Shown piece after piece: positions 1 through 11,623 of a stretch of DNA of 61,960 nt. Below the pieces are notes generated by a model. That model did no database searches and had not been told where the DNA came from. It saw only the letters and a list, made by a program, of their open reading frames with translations. A program made the position numbers and the translations under genes. Origin of the DNA: Zygnema cylindricum (taxonomy: Eukaryota; Streptophyta; Zygnematophyceae; Zygnematales; Zygnemataceae). The stretch's first letter is position 1, and every line of letters starts with the position of its first letter. The stretch spans positions 1 through 61,960 of the forward strand of contig JBBHKE010001198.1 in NCBI GenBank assembly GCA_037447655.1. Reading direction: 5' to 3'.

Positions 1-248
1 ATGAAACAACATTAATTTGTATGTAGTGATTTATTTTTTAGTGTTACATTATTGAAACAGGATAAAAGTTACAATTAGGGTTTTGGACGTACTTCCGATA
101 CATTAGACGTAACGTTGACGTACAATGACTTTATTAGGGTACACTACTTAGTTACATGTGTAGTACCTTGATTAGTGCAAGGCTCAGTAGATAGCTATGT
201 GAGTATAAAATTTAGGAATTAGTTTATTTTTAGCATCAACTGAGTTTA

Positions 249-596
249 TCAAAGTAATGGCAGACTATTTTTCTGCATCTTTGACTTGTCAGTGTGATCA
301 CTTTGATTGATATCTTCATATGAAACATTGTGTGTATGTTTTATGATATAGAAACTCCATGGTTGTGTAGTTTCATTTTGTTCTGCTGTTTCTGTAGAAT
401 TCTGTGAGAGATTTACTTGGTTAGTTTGATAAGTTGTCAGTTGTTTTTGGGAAACTCTGGAGCTAATATCTTTTGGATTCATTTGTGGATCAGGCTGTAA
501 CTTTGGGAGGTTATAGTGTCGAGTACAAACTACATAATGTTGGAGTTTGAGGTGCCTTTGTATATTGTGGAGTAATCTGTGTTGTCTGAAACACAA
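249..596 (-). CDS. Possible Ser/Thr/Gln/Asn-rich exon, unrecognised
   Basis: An open frame of 115 codons reads on the minus strand and ends in a TGA. The product is rich in Gln, Asn, Ser and Thr and I recognise no domain. It could be a last exon of a host gene or chance. No splice sites or homologue could be confirmed, so this is a weak call, kept because it is the only long non-repetitive frame at the left edge. Confidence 0.15.
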   Translation of the reverse strand: MCFRQHRLLHNIQRHLKLQHYVVCTRHYNLPKLQPDPQMNPKDISSRVSQKQLTTYQTNQVNLSQNSTETAEQNETTQPWSFYIIKHTHNVSYEDINQSDHTDKSKMQKNSLPLL

Positions 597-744
597 CTGT
601 TTTGGGGTAGTCTATGGGTGTTTTCCGTGAGTAATTTATGGTTGAAATAGGCTATGGAAAACATGTATTACCTGTTTTGTTTATAGAAACATCTAATTAC
701 ACCATGGATTGCTATTAGTGTTAGACACACTGATTCAACGCCCT

Positions 745-862
745 TTTTTTTCCTATCCCGCTTGTTTTTTCTCCCCCGTCCATCTCTCTTTTTCTCTCGT
801 CGCTCCCTCTCTCTCTCTCCCTGCTCCCTCTCTTTCTCCCTCTTGGTCTTCAATCTCAGGGA
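745..862. repeat. Pyrimidine-rich (CT)n tract
   Basis: Imperfect CT and CCT runs dominate one strand. Frames on both strands here are low-complexity shadows (Ser/Leu/Pro on one, Arg/Glu/Lys on the other). Between this tract and the minisatellite at 1745 I see no gene. Confidence 0.7.
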
Positions 863-1744
863 ATGAGCCAGTGTTCCTGAGGGATAAACTGCTTGGAGCG
901 ATAGCGGCGAGGGAGGGATAAGTGGCCGTTGCCCGCTGCCTGCCATGCCTTCAAGGTTGCCTGCGGCAACAATGCGCCTAAGGCTGTTGGCTCGCTACCT
1001 GCCTTTGCCAACAACCAAGGGTGTTTCTAGCCAGACCTGCCTCACCCCTGAAGTGCCACTGAATCCCTCCCTTTCATAAATCCCCCATTTTCCAAAAAAT
1101 GCCATCAGTTACCGGTATATTTCCGACTTAGCAACTTACTTGCACGTAATGAAGCAGCCACACGCATTTCAAACAAACAATAATAATATATCCTTTTACC
1201 AAACCATTTGTACGAATTACATATTTTATATCTTTCATTTGCCATTTTTAGCACAATTAAGTCGGGACACACGCTACCTTTCATTTTTGCCTGCGATGTA
1301 TGTTGAGGTCTTTTCCACTCACTGGAACATGGGTCGTGGTAGTGGGACAGTTGCTGGGTAGCCGGGCGTAACACACGCCGCCGCTCACAAAATACGCCTA
1401 TTAAAGCAACACGTAGCTAAGCAAGGAATAATGTATTGACAGTAGATAATGACAACCTAATAACTTACCTAAATGAAATTGTACTTCCTCCTATGTTTGT
1501 TTACGCATAAACTGAACCAATATGGCACACTCGTACAAATACTTGAGAGCTACAAAGATCTTGCGCTTTTGGTATTTTTTGGGTTTCGGGGATTTAATAA
1601 AACATATTGACACAACATTACTACAATTTTTGATGTTTTTAAAGCGTTCCTAAATAGTCTTCAACTAAATATGCATATACACCATAAGCGTCACTTTCTC
1701 TGACCGACCCTACTTTAGTACGCGTAACGCGACGACCGGCAGCC

Positions 1745-2175
1745 TGACATTGTGCCAGCGTCGCCAGCAACTTAATATTGTGCCAGCGTCGCCGGCAGCG
1801 TAATATTCTGCCAGCGTCGCCGGCAGCGTGACATTGTGCCAGTGTCGCCGGCAGCATAATATTCTGCACGTGGACGGCAGCATAATATTGTGCTAGCGTC
1901 GCCGGAAGCGTAATATTGTGCCAGCGTCGCTGGCAGCGTAATATTGTGCCTAGCGTCGCCGATAGCGTAACATTGTGTCGGCAGCGTGACATTGTGCCAC
2001 CGTCGCCGGCATCGTAATATTGTGCAACTCCACGGCAGCATAATATTATGCCAGCGTCGCCGGAAGCGTAGTATTGTGCCAGCGTCGCCGGCAGCGTAAT
2101 ATTTTGCCAGCGTTGCCGACAATGTAACATTGTGCCACGTCAGTGGCAGCGTAATACTCTGCCATCGTCGTCGAA
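1745..2175. repeat. 27-bp minisatellite, about 16 units
   Basis: Degenerate tandem units of about 27 bp pair a GC-rich half (GCCAGCGTCGCCGGCAGCG) with an AT half (TAATATTGT). Some units are shortened, for example near 1866 and 1976. Two overlapping minus-strand frames (163 and 116 codons) are translations of this repeat, with a repeating AGDAGTILRCRRRWHN-like pattern, and are not taken as genes. Confidence 0.9.
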
Positions 2176-2181
2176 TAGTGT

Positions 2182-2400
2182 TACTACCGTGTCAGATTTG
2201 TGACGCTTTGTCACGTTCCCTAAGATTTCCGAAATGAATAGTGTACTAATGTGTCAGATTTGCGACGCTTTGTCGCGTTGCCTAAGATTTGCGAAATGAA
2301 TATTGTACTACCGTGTCAGATTTGAGACGTTTTGTCGCGTTCTCTAAGATTTTCGAAATAAATAGCTTACTACAGTACCGTGTCACATTTGCGACGCTAA
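2182..2400. repeat. 62-bp tandem repeat, three and a half units
   Basis: Units start at 2182, 2244 and 2306, each 62 bp, with a partial fourth from 2368. Each carries TACTACCGTGTCAGATTTG, then a GACGCTTTGTCGCGTT segment, then TAAGATTT.CGAAATGAATA. It directly follows the 27-bp minisatellite, so two unrelated arrays abut. Confidence 0.9.
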
Positions 2401-2647
2401 TCATGATGCCACGTACTTCCACGATACCAAAAGTACAAAGAACAATAATGTTGGGAAAAAAAAGTACAAAATTTTCATTTTTTTGGTTTTTTGTTTGACC
2501 GACCGTAACTAACCGTTTTTTTTTTCCTGGTGAGTCAACCGACTGTAACCGCCCGACCCCCAAAATTTGGCAACCGAATCCGTTGCGGATCCGGCGCGGG
2601 CGGTGGGTTAACGGTCGGTCACGGTTTCGGTTGACCGTTTGCGACCT

Positions 2648-3137
2648 CTGCCGTAATCGCTATTAGCGTACATGACGCTAATTGGGGTACCCCTTTTTTT
2701 GGGGCAAATTCTCAAATAGAATAAAGTACGCTAAATGTTTTTGCTCGTTATTTGAGGTACCCCGCTCAATGCGGTTCATAACTGTAATTTAGTGTACTTT
2801 TAAATAGTATTGTGTACGGACTGCCAGATCTGTACTATTCCGTACCTTTTAAATTTGAAAGTACAGAAAATACAATAATATATAATTGCGTAAATATTTT
2901 CCGGCATACGCAGATGTCAAAAAAACGCGACGGCGCACGATTTGAACAATGTCGTACATCTACATGTTTTAGCGTGGACATATTATGTGCCGAAATTTTT
3001 TACGAAGCAGTTTACAAATTAGAGTACATGATAAATTAGTATCATGGTGTACCCGAAAAAACACAATTTACCGTAAAGTACGCTAATTGTTTCATTACGC
3101 TATATTTTTTATTACGCTAATAGCGATTCACGGTGTA
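2648..3137. mobile_element. MITE, ATCGCTATTAGCG-ended family
   Basis: The left end reads CCGTAATCGCTATTAGCGTAC and the right end ACGCTAATAGCGATTCACGGTGTA, an imperfect terminal inverted repeat around about 490 bp of AT-rich DNA. The same end motif bounds the elements at 57048-57277, 57291-57695 and 57709-58241, which supports one MITE family. No transposase is present. The left tip is less conserved than the right, and I could not fix a target duplication. Confidence 0.65.
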
Positions 3138-3282
3138 GCGTCGCCGGCAACGCTACATCGTGGCCGCGGTACGGCTGTGTGACATAAAAAAAAAATCGAG
3201 ACAGACATGGCGCCTATATAAAGGTTTTCTCGAACGCGAACAACGTTCCCTTATTTATATACTGATAAAGCACTTAGGCGAG

Positions 3283-3470
3283 AGGTATTAGTGTTAATAA
3301 CTTTTTTGTCACTTAAAACATTTTTTCTCCTTACACACTTGTCTGATTTTCATTAAGAGACTGCCGATGGGGAGATGAGAATTGTGTCTTTCAATCGCAA
3401 CTGTCAGATCCATTATTTTTCAATCGTGTATGGAGAAAAGATGTTTTATGTGGCAAAAAATCTCGCACCC
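3283..3470. repeat. Dispersed repeat shared with 57069-57240
   Basis: This stretch resembles the interior of the small MITE at 57048-57277: GTTAATRMYTTTTTT, then an ACATTTTTTCTCC-like block, ACACTTGTC, a tract with TTGCGATTGAAAG (inverted here), and AAGATGTTTTATGTGGC. It is probably a truncated or rearranged copy. A 103-codon frame over it has no recognisable domain. The AT-rich stretch from here to 4370 shows no gene. Confidence 0.5.
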
Positions 3471-4370
3471 TTCGGCACCTCTCTTCAGTATTTGAAATTT
3501 GCCGTAAGTCCCACACTTACAAGATTCATACCCGATATCGAACAATCCATAAAAAAAAAAATTAAGCGTAGTTCTGTTGTGTTCAAACGCTCTAATGTAA
3601 TTTTGTTTTACTGTAGCGTTTGTCCTTTGACTTCTATGATACTGCCCGACTATCTGAAAAATTATTTTTTATCTGACGTCGACTGACGTTGGGTGTTTAT
3701 ATGTTAACTAGTGCAACAGGACATTGTGAATTACTTTACCCGTACACCGCCCATTATAAATTAGATTTAAAGATTATTAGCGTTTAATAGGAAATGAAAA
3801 TGTATAATATCAATTTAATCAACTCCCCTTAAAAAATAATGTTGATACCCCAATAAAGGTACCGACCAATTAAGTGTTAATATAACAACTATGGGCAACA
3901 TAAATTTGTTAGGTGCCTTTCCAATAGTTTAAACAACACTAATTTAGAGAATCATAAGTTATCGGTTATGAGTAGTGTGATTAAAAATAATTAAGATTGT
4001 GTGTTTGAAATATTAAATTGGACGGAATTAGTAATGTCCATTACTAACTAGTAATTTCACTCACAATTGTACATGGTAAAATAACCACTAGGTTAGTGTT
4101 ACATATAATAGCATAAATAAGTTGCATTTATAACAGGATAATATAATGAAGTTAACAAAATGGGTTAATATTATATATTTAAACAAAATGGGTGAATGAT
4201 AAAATGGGTGAATGATAAAATGAAACAAAAGAAAGTAAATATGTAAAAAACATAGTTAGAAACAAATGTCATTAAACCGGTTTCATTGATGGTTTGTTTA
4301 AACATTTGAGACGCATGTAAACACTTTTTTTAAAGGTAGTTACCGCATATGTTTACAATAAAACACACAT

Positions 4371-4930
4371 TGGTTAAGTATTCTCGATGGCGATTACAAC
4401 TACTATTGATGGCTATTATTTAATCTTACAAGTAATATAAAATGGTCGACTTACATGAAATGTCATAACTCAATCAACCATATCCTAGGTTTTTTAACCG
4501 TTTGTCATTCAATGTCGGTGAAAGTCGACGTGGCGTTTTAACAAAACGAAAAAAATAAATATTTGGTTAAGTATTCTCGATTGCGATGACAACTACTATT
4601 GATGGCTATTATTTAATCTTACAAGTAATATAAAATGGTCGACCTACATGAAATGTCATAACTCAATCAACCATATCCTAGGTTTTAAAACCGTATTGCC
4701 ATTCGATGTCGGTGAAAGTCGACGTGGCGTTTTAACAAAATGAAAAAAATAAATATTTGGTTAAGTATTCTCGGTGGCGATTACAACTACTATTGATGGC
4801 TATTATTTAATCTTACAAGTAATATAAAATGGTCGACTTAAATGAAATGTCATAACCCAATCAACCATATCCTAGGTTTTAAAAATACGTTGTCATTCGA
4901 TGTTGGTGAAAGTCGACGTGGTGTTTTAGG
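4371..4930. repeat. About 193-bp tandem repeat, three copies
   Basis: Units start at 4371, 4564 and 4758 with TGGTTAAGTATTCTCG and run through GGTCGACYTACATGAAATGTCATAAC to GTGAAAGTCGACGTGGCGTTTTA. The third copy lacks its last 20 or so bases. The copies are highly similar, so the amplification is recent compared with the minisatellites to the left. No coding potential is seen. Confidence 0.92.
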
Positions 4931-5285
4931 ACTAGTATTGGTAATTAATTCAGCAATTTCAAATGAATTATTTTATGTGTATTAAGGTTATGAGATCACA
5001 GTTTTTGCATTTGCAAAATTTGATAAACCAAATGTATTATTCAAAAACTACAATCACACATTTTGTTAAATGTTGAGATTATTATTTTGTTCTTATAATT
5101 ATATGTTAGGGTTTTAACAAACATAAAGAAAAACTATTATACTAAGCACTTTAACATAAAATTTAACACAAGTTTCACCATATGAATAAATAAATAAAAA
5201 AAAAAACGAATATACGAACAACACACTATTCCAAATCTTTCAATTAAAAATAAAAGTAGCACAAGTTCATTTGGACAAAAAAGGT

Positions 5286-5735
5286 CCAATTAGCCTAAGA
5301 TCTTACGAAGCTCATCCAATTTTTAAACCGTAACAATTTTCTTTCAAAATATTTATGGTTAGTTCTATCCCTCAAAGTTGGTTCGCTAGGACAAGACAAA
5401 GCCTCCTTTAGTTTTGAGATACTACCATTAAATTGTTTAGCTTTAAGATTTTCGAGATAAGAGAAAGCTTTTGTTAAATTGTAACCAGGAGCTTTCCTCA
5501 AACTTTCAATACAAGCAATGATTTTTGAACATCGAGCTCATCTCGATTTCTGACCGGAAGCCCATACTTTGAATTGTTGACCGGGTTTTTTGTATGGTTT
5601 GGTTTTGGTTTCATCTAATAAAGATTTAATCGGAGGGCGGCCATTCAAGCCGTAATGGTACTCATTGTAAATTTGCTCGACTTTTACATTAACATCAATA
5701 CTTTGAACGGTATACCCATTCCAGTTATCCTAATC
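5286..5735 (-). pseudogene. Fragment resembling a GCR1_C-type DNA-binding domain
   Basis: A minus-strand frame reads VEQIYNEYHYGLNGRPPIKS, then a Lys-rich linker and WASGQKSR, a stop (TGA near 5545), and continues in frame as a helical stretch containing APGYNLTKAFSYLENLKAKQ, ending MSFVRS-stop at 5295. The Trp/Tyr-x-Glu-Tyr-x-x-Gly-Leu-x-Gly-x-Pro-x-Ile pattern resembles the GCR1_C DNA-binding domain known from fungal regulators and Crypton-type tyrosine-recombinase transposons. One internal stop and no recombinase nearby make it a decayed fragment. The family assignment is a motif-level guess. Confidence 0.35.
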
Positions 5736-5757
5736 AATCTCAAATGCATCGAGTTAG

Positions 5758-8715
5758 AGAGGACTGTCGAAAGGAAAGGAAGGGAGAGCGGGAGGAGAGG
5801 GATAGAGAGAGTCGAGGGATAGGAACTTGCTCAAGTTTGAAAGGAAGAGGGGAGATGGTTTCTGAGGGGTAGAGAGGGGAGGCTTTATAAAGGTGGGGGG
5901 CGAGGGAGAGGGAGGGAGAGGAGTGACAAGTAACGACATTCTAAAATTTCGAAAAAAAAATTGCGGGAATGTTTCTTTCGGGAATAATTTTCCGATTTGG
6001 TTCGAAATTCGAACGTGGAAAATTGGTCAAAATTTTCAGAAAATAAAATATTCGAAATGGAATATCTTTTCCAAATTCTAAAAATTGCGTAAAATATTTT
6101 CCCGCGCTTTTTTTTTTGCCCCCAAAAAAACGGTTTCTGGGAGCTCCAAATTTAAAAGATTAAGGGGAGAGAGAGAGAGAGATAGAGAGAGAGAGAGCGG
6201 GAGAGTCCGTCCAAACTTTCAATTGAAAACGAAAAACTCAAAAAGCAGCTTCTCGCAGACGGCGCCGTACAATGTTTTATTCCGTACGGAAAACGATCGT
6301 CTAATTCGGACCGTAGATTTATATATCGGACGGCTCAGATTCGATCTGGATTCTGCCGCAAGCGTCATATTCCGCTTCAAATTTGGAAGCTTCGTATTTT
6401 GCGAAGAAAAAGAGGCGCGCAATTTCCAAAAAGGCAAAAAAAAACTGCGCGGGTCAATTTTTGCGCGGGATTTCAAACGGTACGGAATTAATGAACCCCG
6501 ACCGGAAATGTCGGTGCGGTGAGAGTCCACACTAATTCAGGTTTTCTAGAAGTCCGGAAAGAAATGAGCTTCAGCGATACGAGCGCGGATTGCGCAAAAG
6601 TCCGACGAGGAGAATAAGTGGACAGTAAATAGATTTGATATTTTAGATATGACGTGGATTAGGGTTATTTCGGATGCGTAAAGAATGATGAGTAGATGTA
6701 CGAATGAGCGGTTCTCGATTTGTCGTTTTTGAATAATAATGCTGCCAAAAATACCATTTATTCGAACGCTCTGATTTTTGGAACGACGCGCGGAATTAAT
6801 TATTCATTGTTATCATGTCTAAATATGTAATGTGCGTTGACAACCGGACAGATAAAGTAAAACACCGTACAGGAAAATACAGTATCGCACGGTATATCGA
6901 TATAGTACAGTCGTACAAAGTCATTATGAGTATGAAAGTATGACACTTGTGACAAGTACAGTATTGTACTGTAGCATTTTACGTGGCATCCAATCAGCCA
7001 CGTACAAAAGGCAGATACGGGCGTACGGTAGCAGAAAACGTCATGCAGTCAAAATTCTGTAGTAAGAATACACAAGCCGACATCTTTGCTGTACACCAGC
7101 GCGATATGGCGGCCGCTGATTGGGCATTTCGTCGACTGAATATCGGATTTTGTTTGGGGCCACCAAATGAGACAGGTGACGTGTCACGTTAAAACGTCGT
7201 TTAATCGATGAATGCCAACGTGAACCCAAGCTCAGAGGGTTTTGCCGCGACTGCGTGAAAAACTGTTTGTAAAAAACTACGCTATTGCGTCCAGTAAATA
7301 TGTTAACAAAAATGCGAACAGGACAAGGAACTGGAACGTTCATTAAGAGAAGGTCTAAGGATCGAATCTCGTAACAGCCGAAACGTTCTAAGGCGTGTCC
7401 CCATGTAACCGAAACTTTGAAAAGTTACTTTGGATTTTAGCCCAATTTTCACGGTGTACTTTTCAAAGTGTGCCTATGTCAATCGTTACTTGCGCGTTAA
7501 TTACTTCGAATATGTGACAGTTGTAGACGTCTACAAAATGTGCGACAGTCTACGAAACGAAATGTAGACGACTACGAAACTATGAAACTTCCTCAAAACG
7601 TCGACGGTTGTAGACGTCGAGGTTTTTGTGACGTTGTAGATGTTTAGAGTTTTGTGACATAGTGAAGTCATGCTACCATGTGACGTCATCAGTACGTACA
7701 TTTTCCGCCATGGCTTCCCGATTTCGTTTTTATATCTTTCATCATTCGATATGGCATCAAACTTAGACCAAAAATATTCAAAAAAAGAAAAAATATATAT
7801 CTTTCATTTGATACTATTATTGCTTCATCTCGTGTAAATAAGAGAGAAATAGGAGTGGTCGAGTGAGAAAGAGGGGGAGAGACGAGGACGACGTAAAATT
7901 TTGCAAAGGACCCATGAAGGAAAATGGAGGTTCGAGACCCCTACAATTTTTTTTCCGTACATTTTTTTCATTTTCTTATGTGCATGCTTGTGACGAGCAA
8001 TCAAAAAAATGGCGTGTACTTTCTTTCGTGCAAATTTTTTTGAAAACATTTGACGCGTGCAATCCACTCTTTTTATTCGTCAACAGGGTAGTATTTTGAT
8101 TAAAATCAGGTCGCGATTTGATTCCAATGCAAGTGTGAAGATGAGCTGAAAGTGGGTCGCGATGATAATAACGCCAAATTTCTGTACCTACCAAGTTCCA
8201 AAATGACGCAAAATATACTTCTGTTTTTGCCCATTTTTTGTACGGCGTGATATTTTCACGTTGCAAGTCCCATTTTTTGTGAAAACAACAGAAAAACACC
8301 CTTACTTGAATCCATGGAGACACATACTAACTTCTAACTTTCAAAGTATCGAATCCAACCGTTTACTGAACTAGAATGGTATAGTGCCATTATACAGTAC
8401 AGTACAATACTGCAGTAGTAAGTATAAGGAATTGTTAATCGCAGAGGTGATTTTTGGTGCGCGTAGGTAGTTGTCATAAATTGTACATTTGAAGTACAGT
8501 TTCGTACAAGCTACGTACCTTTAAGTTCAGATTTGACGGTCAATCCGTCGAACAACTTTGACTGGCGAAATATTGTAACAGCGGTTAAAAAACTGCCGCA
8601 CTTGCGACCGTCGACCGTCATGAAAAAAAAAAACAACTCACACGGCTGGCGCAGGTTTACTGTAACAAGACTGCGGCAGCCACATATAACTAAAATGGCT
8701 ACGCGCAGGTAGTAA
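5758..8715. other. Non-coding stretch without recognisable genes
   Basis: It begins with a purine-rich (GA, GGA) tract at 5758-5930 and has another GA run near 6170-6205. Frames at 6085-6522 and 6219-6530 lie on opposite strands over the same bases, are low in complexity and match nothing I know. Short dyads occur, such as GTAGACGTCTAC near 7526 with related TAGACG motifs to 7640. GTAC and CGTAC words are frequent. I see no exon, RNA gene or transposon boundary before the LTR at 8716. Confidence 0.5.
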
Positions 8716-9712
8716 TGTTGAAATTACTAAATTTATACGGTATTTTCTACGTCTAAATAAATCAGTATAATAGGAAAAGAAAAGGGCACACAGCCTATTT
8801 CCACCTCCTCTCTCTAGCCAGCATACTTGTTGTAGTCACTGAAGGATAAAGAGGGTGGTTGAGCCATGGCTGCCTTAGCTCCATGGCAAGACTAAAGAGT
8901 GACATGCGTCACTCTCAACAAAAAGGTTGAGTTCGGCAAGACTCAAACCTCCGACCGGTAGAGCGAGGTGTAGCCTTCAACTCCAACCGATCTGTCGTAG
9001 AAGTTTGTTAGGATATATAGGGTTTGATAAATACTAAAACTATGACAGGACTTTGAAACCAATTAACTGAATTATAAATGAATGAACATATAATGAGTTA
9101 AAATATCCTACGAACGTGATCCCGCACGAAACAAATGAATCGGACATTTGTTTTCGACGACGGATATTTAATGTTGGATTAAATCCAACAGCATATGTTG
9201 ACGGCGAGATCGCGGAATGGTCAATTTAGCATTTTAGGACGTGGCATGACCTGGCGCCACGTGGAGGGATAACATTTGGTCGCGAGAATTTCGGGGACCA
9301 TACGGACGAGTGGAAAATTGACACGCGTCCACTCACTGGACTTATCGTACACAGGCCGTAAAGAACAGACATCAGCAGTAGTACCTTTCTATATCATACA
9401 ATTATTTGATTCGTTCGTACTTTATTAGATAGGGATTGTAAGAGGGATTAGGACTTATCATATTTTTGGGTAGACCTCTCTCTCTTTGAGAGTCTTTATA
9501 AATCGGCATTTTTGCCACCTCATAACTAATCGGTTGGTTGGCCATTTTCAGTAATTCTTTTTCCTACGGACTCACGGGAATCCAAGCTGCACAAGGGTGA
9601 AATGAGATTGTCAGTTTGCCTTCTTGGGCAGCAGTGGTTGTGGCTTGAAGTGGGTGAAAAATATCTAGAGGTTTTCCTGAAATCTGTAGTCCAATGGAGG
9701 ACACATAATTGA
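8716..9712 (+). repeat. 5' LTR of copia element W
   Basis: The 997-bp LTR starts TGTTGAAATTACT and ends ACATAATTGA (family ends are usually GAATTGCA, so the terminal CA has decayed to GA). It is followed at once by a primer-binding site. It carries a CACGTGG box near 9256, a TATA box TTTATAAAT at 9495-9503 preceded by a CTCTCTTTGAGAG dyad, and an antisense tRNA-like module at 8920-8997. The TATA position implies a U3 of about 800 bp and a short R-U5. Confidence 0.85.
8920..8997 (-). ncRNA. Antisense tRNA-like module in W LTR
   Basis: Read on the minus strand: a D-arm-like segment (AGATCGGTTGGAG), a B-box-like GGTTTGAGTCT and a run of five T at 8920-8924. It lies antisense to the W genes. The acceptor stem is not conserved, so it is tRNA-related, not a working tRNA. 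Confidence 0.4.
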
Positions 9713-9725
9713 AGGTTATCGGCCG
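9713..9725 (+). promoter_or_regulatory. Primer-binding site of W (degenerate)
   Basis: AGGTTATCGGCCG abuts the 5' LTR and matches, with mismatches, the AGGTTATGGGCCCA used by the other elements here. That sequence is complementary to the anticodon stem-loop of initiator tRNA-Met, as in half-tRNA-primed copia of Drosophila. Confidence 0.7.
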
Positions 9726-10527
9726 ACCCTCTAGGGTGCCCACCTTCAATGGATCAGGGTTCATCTATTAGGAAGCCATGATGATGGTGGCTTTGTGCAA
9801 AAAACGATACTAAGAAAATCGTCATAAGACAACTGAAACGTCCACCTTCGGGAACTCCACCACGATTTAGAGGAGTGAGGTTTCCCGTAGCAGCTACTGC
9901 TTCAGCGGAGGAGGAAAATTATGGGGACAACAGTGTGTACGAAAAGGGGAAACGGAAGGTGACTCCCCTCACTCTTATTACCACGGCACCGAAGCAGCGA
10001 CCGTGAAGACTGCGAAGAAGAATACTCAAATGTGGGAAATCGTAAACATGGCTGCCAAGAACTTCATTCTAAGGCACCTCACTCAAGCTTTGGCCACCCC
10101 TCACCTTCACATTTACAAGGCCAAGGAGTTGTGGGTGAGTTTGGTGGAGATCTATATAGTTGATACTATTCAGGAGCTCCAGTTGGCTGAGCAAAAGCTA
10201 GTGAGTAACACTTTCAAATGAGGAAAGATGTTAGATTATTCTAATGATCTTGTTTGTATATAGAGATGGAGAGAGCCGGATGGACAAGTACAATGAAGAT
10301 GAAAGTTAACACTCACATCATGAAGTTACCTGACGAGTATGAAAACATAGTGTACCGAGTACAAGAAATGACTGACAGTTCATGGAAGTGGAACACACTG
10401 GTCCGGATGATAATTGTGCAGGAGAACACAATTGTGATTAGGAGGGGGGGAGAGCATCGAATCTCTAGATGCAGGAGGAAACCAATGGGGTAATGTTCCG
10501 AAGAAACCATTCAAATGAGAGAGAGAT
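9726..10527 (+). pseudogene. gag of element W, 5' part
   Basis: The plus strand reads a decayed copia gag. Recognisable pieces are RVPTFN-like residues just after the primer site, then NFILRHLTQALATPHLHIYK and ELWVSLVEIY near 10050-10160, then YEN.VYRVQEM and IVQENTIVIRR near 10340-10450. It matches the A2 gag nearly block for block, with several stops and frameshifts. It is cut at 10527 by the 23-kb A1 nest and resumes at 33796. Confidence 0.8.
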
Positions 10528-11535
10528 TGCAATTCTGTGTCCTCCATTAAACTACAGAATTCAGGAAGCCTCTAGATAATTTTTAACTAACCCACTTCAA
10601 GCCACAACCACTACAGCCCAAGAAGGAAAAATGACAGTCTAGTTGTACCCCTGTGCATCTTGGACTCCCTTGAGTCGGCAACAAAAAGAATCATTTAAAA
10701 CGGCCAACCAGTCGATAAGTTATGAGTCGGCAAAAATGTCAATTTTATACAAAGCTCTATAAGAGAGAGGTGTCTACCTACCAAATTTCCTAAGTCCTAA
10801 ACCCCTCTCACAACCCGTATCTACTGAAGTACGAACCAATCACACTACTGTAAAGTACAAAAAGGTACTATGACCGATGTACTTTTTGTACGGCCTGTGT
10901 ACCATAAGGCCACTAAATGGACGCGTGTCACCATTCCACTCGTCCGTATGCTCCCCATAATTCCTGCGACCAAATGTTATCCCTCCACGTGGCGCCAGGT
11001 CATGCCACGTCGATAAATGCCAAAAGTGACCATTCCGCGATCTCGGAAGTGATAGGCGCATTCAGATTAAATGCGACATTAAATGTCCGCTGTCGAAACA
11101 AATGTCCGATTCACTTGTTTTGTTCGAATTGATGTTCACACTGAAACTTTGACTTGTTCTATATTCCTTTGTTCACATTTCAGTTAATTGGTTTCAAGAC
11201 CATGTACATGTTTAAATATATATCACACCCCATAAAATATAACGGACTTCTACGACAGAATGGATAAAGCTAACAGCTACGCCGTACTCTACTGGTCGGA
11301 GGTTTAAGTTATGCCGAACTCAACCTTTTGTTGAGAGTGACATAAGTCACTCTTTAGTCCTCCCTGCTGAACTAAGGCAGCCATGGCTCAACCACCCTCT
11401 TTATCTTTCAGTGATTATAACAAGTATGGTGGTTTTGAGAGAGGAGGTGGAGGCAGGCTGTTCGACCTTTTCTTTTCTTTTTTATACTGATATATTTAGA
11501 CCTAGAAAATACCTTATAAATCAATAATTTCAACA
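10528..11535 (-). repeat. 3' LTR of A1
   Basis: A 1008-bp LTR; in the plus direction it runs TGCAATTCTG to AATTTCAACA. On the element strand it is preceded by the purine tract AAGGGGAG (11536-11543). A CACGTGG box lies near 10986, with a TATA-like site on the minus strand near 10740-10750. Confidence 0.9.
11256..11329 (+). ncRNA. tRNA-like module in A1 3' LTR
   Basis: The D-arm-like part is present. The B box has drifted to GGTTTAAGTTA. It is followed by T4 at 11326-11329 and then a CTCAAC/GTTGAG hairpin. Antisense to A1 genes. Confidence 0.35.
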
Positions 11536-11618
11536 CTCCCCTTGGATTCTAGTCTAACTTTAACTTCAGTTTTAGTCCACACTATTCTCTGCAATATTTT
11601 AACTTGGGAGAAGGCACA
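11536..11618 (-). promoter_or_regulatory. A1 polypurine tract and 3' end of internal region
   Basis: On the minus strand the sequence ends CCAAGGGGAG just before the 3' LTR, the expected plus-strand primer of an LTR element. The upstream bases are the last non-coding part of A1 before the A2 insertion. Confidence 0.8.
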
Positions 11619-11623
11619 GGTTT

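Noticed and set aside
1639-2130. Two overlapping minus-strand frames of 163 and 116 codons with repeating residues
   Set aside because: They are translations of the 27-bp minisatellite (unit length a multiple of 3 keeps frames open) and have no other coding support.
1745-2175. CRISPR-like array of short repeats
   Set aside because: The units are contiguous and degenerate with no unique spacers, and the setting is eukaryotic. It is a minisatellite.
6085-6530. 145- and 103-codon frames on opposite strands
   Set aside because: Both cover the same bases, contain GA-repeat and AT-rich low-complexity residues and match no family I know.
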